Of a stretch of DNA of 14,419 nucleotides, positions 6,754 to 12,470 are shown in pieces. The translations under genes and the position numbers were made by a program. Each line of letters opens with the position of its first letter. The first letter of the stretch is position 1. Origin of the DNA: an uncultured Candidatus Melainabacteria bacterium (lineage in GTDB: Bacteria; Cyanobacteriota; Vampirovibrionia; Gastranaerophilales; Gastranaerophilaceae); the NCBI GenBank assembly GCA_934675225.1, contig CAKUQA010000005.1:1-14419 (forward strand), given 5' to 3'. Under the pieces are notes generated by a model, which saw only the letters and a program-made list of their open reading frames with translations, had not been told where the DNA came from and ran no database searches.

Positions 6754-7172
6754 ATGAACGAATATTATTTAGACTGGACGCTAAACAGGAACCCTAAAAA
6801 AATAAATATGACGAATTAAAAGATATATCTTCTTTTGAAAAATATATGTTATGCAATTATTTATTAAATTTAATGGAAGGTATAGATATAAATGAGTATA
6901 ACTTCAAGAATTTTTTTGAAGATTTAAACTTCGTTTTTAAATTTAAAACTAAAATAACAGTAAAAAGACCCAATAACCTCTCACAAAGAGAAATTGCTCT
7001 CACAAAAAATAAAATCAAAAAAGAATTAATTTCATATCTTCAAGATGTCAAGATTCCTAATTCTACAATTAAAACTAAAATGAATTTGATAGCCGATTTG
7101 TATAATTTGAATAAACCCGAGTACAATTTTCTTCTCTATTATGTGCTAAAAGAAATTAACCCTCTACCTTAA
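6754..7172 (+). pseudogene. Frameshifted ORF of unknown function (about 139 residues if restored)
   Basis: The promoter-like and ribosome-site signals point to ATG 6754, whose frame gives MNEYYLDWTLNRNPKK and stops after 21 codons. The long open frame to 7172 is in another register and is open back to the same A7 run (6796-6802). One added A there would fuse the two frames into one protein of about 139 residues, continuing KNKYDELKDISSFEKYML. The protein is helical and Lys/Asn-rich. Its C-terminus (MNLIADLYNLNKPEYNFLLY) loosely resembles the helical region before the ATPase domain in some AAA+ proteins, so it may also be truncated, but I do not recognise it. A sequencing error, a mutation, or slippage at the A run are all possible. 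Confidence 0.5.
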
Positions 7173-7246
7173 AACGTAGCACCAATACTGACATATAAAC
7201 AATTTAAAATAAAAGTATAAAAAATTAAAATATAAGGAATAATAGT

Positions 7247-7555
7247 ATGACCAAAGAAACTCGAAAATTGACAAAAGAAGAATTTAAAAACGTTGATTGG
7301 GGAAAAAGTGAATTTACCCAAGCTGAAATTGAAGAAATGGATAAACGTGCTGCAAATATAAAAAATGCAATTCCTTGGAACAAAGCTTGGGAAAAACTAA
7401 AAATGGAAGAAGAACTGGAAGCTATTGAATTAGCAAAAGCTGGTTTTACTCGTGCTGAAATCAGAGAAATCGATAGACGAGCTAATAATATCGGAAAAGT
7501 CCAGACATTTACATCGAACGAAATATTAAAAGAATTTGGATACGAAAAAGAATAG
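7247..7555 (+). CDS. Small antitoxin-like protein with an internal duplication
   Basis: A 102-residue, highly charged protein with AAGGA 8 nt before its ATG. Residues 20-40 (KSEFTQAEIEEMDKRAANIK) recur at 64-84 (KAGFTRAEIREIDRRANNIG), about 60% identical with no gaps and 44 residues apart. Each looks like a short helix-turn-helix or helical hairpin. The last 15 residues (FTSNEILKEFGYEKE) resemble the toxin-binding tails of small antitoxins. A second ORF begins 2 nt after the stop and is cut short after about 12 codons, the layout of a type II toxin-antitoxin operon whose toxin is lost. No family is recognised; the antitoxin role is inferred. Confidence 0.55.
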   Translation: MTKETRKLTKEEFKNVDWGKSEFTQAEIEEMDKRAANIKNAIPWNKAWEKLKMEEELEAIELAKAGFTRAEIREIDRRANNIGKVQTFTSNEILKEFGYEKE

Positions 7556-7557
7556 CA

Positions 7558-7594
7558 ATGAAAAGAATAAAAAGTTTAAAAGATGAATATAGGA
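7558..7594 (+). pseudogene. 5' stub of the gene after the antitoxin-like ORF
   Basis: ATG at 7558, 2 nt after the preceding stop, opens MKRIKSLKDEYR. From about 7594 the plus-strand reading runs antisense through the galE fragment and stops at 7690-7692, so only about the first 12 codons belong to the original gene. The spacing suggests a toxin partner, but too little remains to assign a family. Confidence 0.4.
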
Positions 7595-7888
7595 AACATT
7601 GTTTATATAATATTTTTGCGGATTTACAACAGATTCTCCAACTTGAGAAAAGGCTGCGAAGTGTACAACTTTATCAATATCATAATTTTTGAACACTGAA
7701 TTTATATCATCAAAATTAGTCAAATCACCTTTTTGAAATTCAACGTGTCCGTATTTTTTCAAAGTTTCAACAGTTTCAATATGTCCGGTTGATAGGTTAT
7801 CAAAAATCACAACTTCATTATTTTGTTCTAACAATGTCATTACACAATGGCTTCCGATATATCCTGCTCCACCTGTTACTAGTATAAT
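7594..7888 (-). pseudogene. galE: UDP-glucose 4-epimerase, N-terminal fragment
   Basis: The fragment holds the Rossmann N-terminus of GalE: ILVTGGAGYIGSHCV (NAD-binding GxxGxxG), then VVIFDNLSTGH, KGDLTNFDDINSVF, VVHFAAFSQVGESVVNPQKY and YINNV. GalE is normally about 330 residues and interconverts UDP-glucose and UDP-galactose; here homology stops after NNV near 7594, before the catalytic Tyr-x-x-x-Lys. No ATG precedes the motif. The codon in the expected place is ATT (7886-7888), overlapping the upstream luxR-type stop as TAATT, where TAATG would be the usual coupled start. AAAGGA lies upstream. A lost start and a lost C-terminus make this a pseudogene. Confidence 0.85.
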
Positions 7889-8091
7889 TATACTTTCCTT
7901 TCTTTTGAATATGTATTCTCTCTGTATTTTAATGCTGCCATTAATCTGTTTTTTGCTTGTAATTTTCTAAGAATTGAAGCGACATGGGCTTTTGCCGTAT
8001 GGAAACTAATATTTAATTTTTCTCCGATTTCAATATTTGTGTATCCTTTGCAAAGTAGTTCTAAGACATCTTTCTCTCGATTTGTAAACAT
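7888..8091 (-). CDS. Stand-alone LuxR/GerE-type HTH regulator
   Basis: The 67-residue protein is almost only a LuxR-family DNA-binding domain: FTNREKDVLELLCKGYTN, IEIGEKLNISFHTAKAHVAS and ILRKLQAKNRLMAALKY follow the four-helix pattern, with the recognition helix around 'SFHTAKAHVASIL'. No receiver or ligand domain is attached. It could bind DNA alone, respond through a partner, or be the tail of a longer regulator. It starts 4 nt after the lipid kinase stop and its own stop touches the galE fragment, so the three were an operon. No ribosome site is evident. It is the only unbroken gene in this inserted-looking segment. Confidence 0.75.
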   Translation of the reverse strand: MFTNREKDVLELLCKGYTNIEIGEKLNISFHTAKAHVASILRKLQAKNRLMAALKYRENTYSKERKV

Positions 8092-8095
8092 ATAA

Positions 8096-8766
8096 TTATT
8101 TAAAAATATTAATTACCTCCGAACTAATTTCAAAATCTAAATCTTCAGTAAACTTTGTCATTTCGCCATCAATATGGGCTAAGCAATAGTGATTTTTAAT
8201 TTTAAAATCTTTAGCTTTGATATACTCTGCAATTCGTGAATTTGTTTTTAGGTTCAACAAAATCTTTAAAAACTCAATGAAAAACAATACCAGATTTTGA
8301 GTTTTTAGGATAAAAATATCGAACAAACCGTCATCTAACTTTGAATTCTTTGCAATCGAAAATAAATTTTGATACATATTTCCTGCGTTTGCAACAATGA
8401 TACAAGAAGCATTAATTGTCCGTTCTTCATTATCAATAATTACCGAATACTCTTTATTTTTAAGCCTTAGTGCAAAAATTATTCCGGCAATAAAGTATGC
8501 AAAATATCCAAATTTGTTCTTTAGAGATTGAGGAGTTTTTCCAATTATATCAGCGTCATACCCTAGTCCACAACGAAGGACAGAAAATTTGTTATTTATT
8601 GTCATAACATCAATTTTAGTTGTATTTTCGCTATCAATAACTTTCAATGCTTTTGACACATTATTTATCCCAATATTTGCCGCTAACAGGTTTGCAGTAC
8701 CCGTTGGAATAATCCCTAAAGATTTATTTGTACCTACCAAATACGGTAAAACCTTATTAACAGTGC
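8096..8766 (-). pseudogene. Diacylglycerol/lipid kinase (DagK/YegS family), N-terminally truncated
   Basis: The remaining 220-odd codons cover the C-terminal part of the DAGK_cat family: SLGIIPTGTANLLAANIGI, VLRCGLGYDADI, IIVANAGNMYQNLFSIAK, DDGLFDIFIL and HIDGEM near the end. The family phosphorylates diacylglycerol or related lipids at the inner membrane face. Reading back in frame gives TVNKVLPYLVG, so the gene breaks inside the nucleotide-binding GGDGT-VN motif: the two Gly, the Asp and the whole N-terminal lobe (about 70-80 residues) are gone. The longest ORF begins at a TTG (8738-8740) with no ribosome site. Without GGDG it should have no kinase activity. Confidence 0.85.
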
Positions 8767-9181
8767 ATTACCTTTTTCAATGGATTTGTCTAAAAGATTG
8801 AATATGCCTGTTACTATGGAATTTATTCGTCTTTCAAGTCGAGAAGGTTCAAGGCTCCCAACTGGCAAGTTAAAAGAAATAAATATGGATTTGCCCAATT
8901 TAGATGGAAAAAATATTCTAATTGTTGAGGATATTGTTGGAACTGGATTGACAGGCAAACATGTTGTCGATTATATTAATACAAATTTTAATCCGAAATC
9001 CCTAAAATTCTGCTCTTTTATTAACAAAGAAGCCGTTAGAGAATATGATTTTCATCCCGATTTTGTAGGATTTAATATAAATGACGATAAGAGATTTGTT
9101 TTGGGTTACGGTTTGGATGACAAGGGCTTTTGCCGAAATCTTCCTTTTGTCGGGTATGATGAACCTGTAACAATGAAATAA
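8765..9181 (+). pseudogene. hpt: Hypoxanthine phosphoribosyltransferase, N-terminally truncated
   Basis: HPRT makes IMP and GMP from hypoxanthine or guanine and PRPP. The open frame from 8765 reads ALPFSMDLSKRLNMPVTM, then RLSSREGSRLPTGKLKEI, NILIVEDIVGTGLTGKHVV (the PRPP loop) and FVLGYGLDDKGFCRNLPFVG at the end. About 45-60 N-terminal residues are absent, up to the usual 'LKGA'. In the PRPP loop the normal EDIVDTG is EDIVGTG; the missing Asp is the conserved one that acts near N7 of the base. ATG 8780 has no ribosome site. The truncation point coincides with that of the head-to-head lipid kinase. Confidence 0.82.
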
Positions 9182-9199
9182 TTCTATAAAATTATTTCA
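9174..9199. terminator. Bidirectional hairpin between the hpt remnant and proA
   Basis: TGAAATAATT (9174-9183) and AATTATTTCA (9190-9199) form a perfect 10-bp AT-only stem with loop CTATAA. It spans the 10-nt gap and the ends of both convergent genes. The lack of GC makes it weak as a stand-alone terminator. Confidence 0.5.
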
Positions 9200-10442
9200 A
9201 ATCTTTATGGTGAAAATGTCTTTCTCCAGAAACATAATCCTCAACGATATTGCCATTTCCAATAAGTTTATATTTATATATAGTTAAACCTTCTAAACCT
9301 ACAGGACCTCTTGCGTGGGTTTTGTTTGTTGAAATTCCAACTTCAGCACCAAAACCGTATCTAAATCCATCTGCAAATCTTGTTGAAGCATTGAAATAAA
9401 CACCTGCTGAATCAACTTTATTCATGAATTTTTCTGCATTTTCAACATTTTTGGTAATAATACTATCAGTATGTCCAGAGCCATAAGTATTTATATGCTC
9501 AATTGCTTCATCTATATTTTTTACGACTTTAAAAGCTAAAATTTTATCGCCATATTCGTGAGCCCAACTTTCAGGCTCTGCAATAAGTTGGATTTCTGAT
9601 AATTGTAGTGCTGCTAAAAGATTATCTTTTTTGGCAAAATTTTCATGAATTAGTAAAGTTTCAACCGCGTTACAAGCACTTGGATACTGAGTTTTTGCAT
9701 CTGTAACAACTTTTATTGCCATATCAATATCTGCGGATTCGTCTACAAATATATGGCAAATTCCATCTGCGTGACCTAATACCGGAATTCTTGTGTTGTC
9801 TTTTATAAATCTTACAAGTTTATTGCTTCCACGAGGAATAATTAAATTAATATATTTGTCACATTTTAGCATTTCATTAACTTCTTCGTGTGTAAAAATT
9901 TGTTGGACAACATTTTGTGGAAATTCTTTAATTTCTTCTAATGCTGAATTTATAACTGAAAGGATTTTTTTATTTGTATTAATACTTTCTTTTCCACCTT
10001 TTAAAATAACTGCATTTGCTGATTTTATTGCAAGAGACGAAATTTGCGCAATAACATCTGGTCTTGCTTCAAAAATTATGCCTAAAACTCCAATTGGACA
10101 AGAAACTTTATACAAAGTCAAATCAGTATCTAACTCTCTAACAAGTAATTTTTTATTAATCGGGTCATCAAGTTTTGCAACATCACGAATTCCTGCAATC
10201 ATATCGCGCATTTTGTTTTCACTAAATACAAGGCGATTATAAGTTGATTTTGAGAGTTTTCCTTCTTCAACCAATTGTTCTGCTGCTTTAAGATCAACTT
10301 TATTTGCTTTAAAAATTTCGTCTTTGCTTTCTTCTATTTTGTCTGCAATTTTTAATAATGCTTTGTTTTTAATATCTGTTGGCAAATCTGCAATTTTTAA
10401 TGAAGCTTCTTTCGCATTTTTTGCAATTTGTATAAAATCCAT
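9192..10442 (-). CDS. proA: Glutamate-5-semialdehyde dehydrogenase (gamma-glutamyl phosphate reductase)
   Basis: ProA reduces gamma-glutamyl phosphate with NADPH to glutamate-5-semialdehyde, the second step of proline synthesis. The 416-residue protein is full length. CPIGVLGIIFEARPDV (115-130) and NAVILKGGKE (143-152) form the cofactor side, IIPRGS (201-206) follows, YPSACNA (253-259) carries the catalytic C257, and the C-terminus has the family blocks GVYFNASTRFADGFRYGFG and RGPVGLEGLT. AAAGGA lies 7 nt before the ATG. It follows proB on the same strand after 92 nt that contain a palindromic repeat, so the two are probably one transcript. Confidence 0.96.
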   Translation of the reverse strand: MDFIQIAKNAKEASLKIADLPTDIKNKALLKIADKIEESKDEIFKANKVDLKAAEQLVEEGKLSKSTYNRLVFSENKMRDMIAGIRDVAKLDDPINKKLLVRELDTDLTLYKVSCPIGVLGIIFEARPDVIAQISSLAIKSANAVILKGGKESINTNKKILSVINSALEEIKEFPQNVVQQIFTHEEVNEMLKCDKYINLIIPRGSNKLVRFIKDNTRIPVLGHADGICHIFVDESADIDMAIKVVTDAKTQYPSACNAVETLLIHENFAKKDNLLAALQLSEIQLIAEPESWAHEYGDKILAFKVVKNIDEAIEHINTYGSGHTDSIITKNVENAEKFMNKVDSAGVYFNASTRFADGFRYGFGAEVGISTNKTHARGPVGLEGLTIYKYKLIGNGNIVEDYVSGERHFHHKDLK

Positions 10443-10456
10443 TTGTTTGTCCTTTC

Positions 10457-10528
10457 ACCCTCTCCAGAATTTCAGTCATTCTCATTATGACAATGACGAA
10501 ATTCAACCCTCTCACAATGAGAGAGGGT
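10457..10528. repeat. Nested palindromic repeat between proB and proA
   Basis: An inner palindrome runs from GAATTTC (10467-10473) to GAAATTC (10498-10504), with GTCATT/AATGAC and TCAT/ATGA paired inside. It is flanked by two direct copies of ACCCTCTC (10457-10464 and 10506-10513); either can pair with GAGAGGGT (10521-10528), so two folds compete. Mixed GTCATT and CCCTCTC cores are typical of dispersed REP-like repeats in bacteria. It may tune proA expression within the proBA transcript. Whether it recurs in the genome cannot be seen here. Confidence 0.65.
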
Positions 10529-10534
10529 AATTTT

Positions 10535-11674
10535 TTACAATAATGTTATATTATCTCTTGTAATAATTGCGTCATAGTTTTTAAATCCGAGAATTTCCAT
10601 AATGTTGTCGGAATGGCAACCGATTACGCGTCTGCAAGAGTCTGAAGCGTAATTAACTATTCCACGAGCGATTTCGTTTCTGTTTTCGTCAAGAATAGAG
10701 ACAACATCTCCTTTATTAAATTCATTTATAACTTCGCAAACACCTATAGGAAGTAAGCTTTTTTGAGCTAATACAGCTTTTTTAGCTCCGTCATTAACAA
10801 CGATTTGTCCGATAATATTTGTTGCATAACCAATCCAGCGTTTTTTGTCGGATAATTCTTCTGTTTGAGGAAGAAACATTGTTCCTACTTCTTCTCCATC
10901 AAATATTTTTTTGATTACGTAAGGGATTTTACCGTTTGCAATTAAAACTCTACCGCCAAAGCGAGTAACCATTTGAGCAGCTTTTAATTTTGTTCTCATT
11001 CCGCCTCTGCCGCCTTCTGATGCGTCTGTCCCTAAGGCAAGAATTTTATCTGTTACTTCGTCAACTTTTCTAATAATTTTTGCATCCGGATTTGATTTCG
11101 GATTTTTGTCAAAAAGTCCTTCTACATCAGATAAAATTACTAGCAAGTCGGCATCTAACTCACTTGCAACAAGTGCTGAAAGTTTATCATTATCTGAAAA
11201 ACAAACTTGCATGTGCTCATAATGAGGATGAACTTCTACTGTAGAAACAGTGTCATTCTGATTGATAATAGGAATGACGCCTAACTCTAATAATTTGTTC
11301 AGAGTTGTTCTCAAGCTTAAATATCTTTGTCTTAAAGAAAAATCGTCCTCTGTTAAAAGGATTTGAGATGCGATTAGGCCATAAGTATCAAATCCGCTTT
11401 CATAAATTGACATCAATTTCCCTTGACCTATTGCGGCACAGGCTTGTTTTAGAGCGACGCCTTCTGTGCTGTCAATTCCAAGACGTTTTTTCCCTAAGCC
11501 AACGGCTCCGGAGGTCACTACAATAACTTCTTTTCCCATTCTTGCTAAATGTGACAAATCTTCAATAAAAGAAAAAACTCTTGGAAGCGAAACAAAGCCA
11601 TCATCACCTCTTAAGATGTTTGTTCCAAATTTGAAAACGATACGTTTAGCATTTATAAATTCTTTTCTATCCAT
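10535..11674 (-). CDS. proB: Glutamate 5-kinase
   Basis: ProB phosphorylates glutamate with ATP, the committed step of proline synthesis and usually the point of proline feedback inhibition. From the start at 11674 it has 379 residues (E. coli has 367). The amino-acid kinase domain fills about 1-255: RIVFKFGTNIL (11-21), VVTSGAVGLGKKRLG, NQNDTVSTVE, FSDNDKLSALVA, LLVILSDVEGLF and GRGGMRTKLKAAQMVTRFGG. A C-terminal PUA domain follows (about 275-365). The open frame extends 21 codons further, to 11737, but those residues have no family match and cross the Xre remnant, so I start at MDRKEFINAK. No ribosome site is present; TATAAT (minus strand, 11681-11686) lies 6 nt before the ATG. Confidence 0.94.
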   Translation of the reverse strand: MDRKEFINAKRIVFKFGTNILRGDDGFVSLPRVFSFIEDLSHLARMGKEVIVVTSGAVGLGKKRLGIDSTEGVALKQACAAIGQGKLMSIYESGFDTYGLIASQILLTEDDFSLRQRYLSLRTTLNKLLELGVIPIINQNDTVSTVEVHPHYEHMQVCFSDNDKLSALVASELDADLLVILSDVEGLFDKNPKSNPDAKIIRKVDEVTDKILALGTDASEGGRGGMRTKLKAAQMVTRFGGRVLIANGKIPYVIKKIFDGEEVGTMFLPQTEELSDKKRWIGYATNIIGQIVVNDGAKKAVLAQKSLLPIGVCEVINEFNKGDVVSILDENRNEIARGIVNYASDSCRRVIGCHSDNIMEILGFKNYDAIITRDNITLL

Positions 11675-11702
11675 AATTTGATTATAATACAAAAAATAAT
11701 TA

Positions 11703-11822
11703 TTAATTAAACTTTTTTCTATCAAAAAGTTTATCAAAATCTAAATTTAATTCATTAAGAATTGCAATAACTACCGAAAGAGATGTATTTGTTTCTCCTC
11801 TTTCAAATTGCCCTCTTATAAA
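11703..11822 (-). pseudogene. C-terminal fragment of an Xre-family HTH regulator
   Basis: The minus strand reads FIRGQFERGETNTSLSVV, then IAILNELNLDFDKLFDRKKF and TAA (11703-11705). This is the second half of an Xre/Cro helix-turn-helix domain ('IRQFERGETNPSLSTLLAILNALGLDLDELF'). An in-frame TAA lies just upstream, there is no start codon, and the first helices are missing. It sits directly before proB and may once have been a HipB-type antitoxin or regulator. Nothing suggests it is translated. Confidence 0.75.
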
Positions 11823-11885
11823 TTATTAAATAATACAATTTGTTACATAGTAGCAAAAATTTTTATTTACAGGTATTACATTAGT

Positions 11886-12446
11886 ATGAGCGGAATAAAT
11901 AATATTAGTTTTCAAGATAACGACAGAGTAAAACAATTTGGTAAAACTGACAATGGTAGACTTATAGTTGGTGTTAAAGATATTGATACCGGTAAATATG
12001 TCAAAAGTACAATTCCCGAAGAAAATTTTGATGAGTTTGAAAGATTTTCAAATGAAACTCAAGATAAATATGGGAAGATATGTAAAAATAATTTTCAAAT
12101 GGTCTATGCCGCAAACATTTCAGGTGCAATATTAGGTGGTGCGATTACTGCAACTTGTTTGAAAAAAGCTTCTAAAACTAAAACTTTCTTTGGTGCCATA
12201 GGTGGAGCTTTTGCCGGAGTAGTGACATCCAGTGCTATAATATCCGGTGTTATAATTGCCAAAATTGTAAAGATGGCTAAAACAGCAAAGAACTTGGATG
12301 TAAAACCATATCATGAACCTGTTCAAAAGAATGTTGATGAAAAACCTGCCAAAGTTAAAGAAGAAGATAACAAAGTAGAAAAAGCAGAAAATAATAAAGA
12401 AACAGAAAATAAAGAAATTAAAAACGAAAAACTCGAAGAACAATAA
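11886..12446 (+). CDS. Small two-helix membrane protein with charged tail, function unknown
   Basis: From ATG 11886 the protein has 186 residues and opens MSGINNISFQ. A soluble N-terminal region (about 10-65) precedes two Gly/Ala-rich membrane segments (about 68-90 and 100-126, with AILGGAITATC and GAIGGAFAGVV). Such glycine-zipper packing is usual in small membrane oligomers. The last 55 residues are almost only K, E, N, D and Q, likely disordered or coiled. An ATG at 11808 would add 26 residues, but they overlap the Xre fragment and look random. The 'NISF' N-terminus recalls a motif I associate with Gastranaerophilales proteins; this is recollection, not a search. It lies 24 nt before the spoIID-like gene. 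Confidence 0.7.
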   Translation: MSGINNISFQDNDRVKQFGKTDNGRLIVGVKDIDTGKYVKSTIPEENFDEFERFSNETQDKYGKICKNNFQMVYAANISGAILGGAITATCLKKASKTKTFFGAIGGAFAGVVTSSAIISGVIIAKIVKMAKTAKNLDVKPYHEPVQKNVDEKPAKVKEEDNKVEKAENNKETENKEIKNEKLEEQ

Positions 12447-12458
12447 CTTTTTTTGTCA

Positions 12459-12470
12459 TATAATTGAGTT
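12459..12470 (+). promoter_or_regulatory. -10-like TATAAT just before the spoIID-like ATG
   Basis: TATAAT (12459-12464) is 6 nt from the ATG, and no AAAGGA-type ribosome site intervenes. A transcript from it would start at or near the ATG. No good -35 is seen, so the call is tentative; readthrough from the upstream gene is the alternative. Confidence 0.35.

Noticed and set aside
7594..8766. Insertion sequence or transposon
   Set aside because: No transposase, terminal inverted repeat or target duplication is visible; the contents are ordinary chromosomal genes cut at both ends.
8734..8958. Minus-strand 74-codon ORF across the dagK/hpt joint
   Set aside because: It reads antisense through the conserved HPRT region.
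9793..10242. Plus-strand 149-codon ORF
   Set aside because: It is antisense to the conserved middle of proA and has no ribosome site; a shadow ORF.
11675..11737. 21-residue N-terminal extension of ProB
   Set aside because: No family match, it crosses the Xre remnant and has no ribosome site; homology begins just after MDRKEF.
11808..11885. 26-residue N-terminal extension of the small membrane protein
   Set aside because: It overlaps the Xre fragment and has no ribosome site; the INNISF start at 11886 is more credible.
12132..12443. Minus-strand 103-codon, Phe-rich ORF
   Set aside because: It is antisense to the A-rich charged tail of the membrane protein; the Phe richness comes from AAA/GAA on the other strand.
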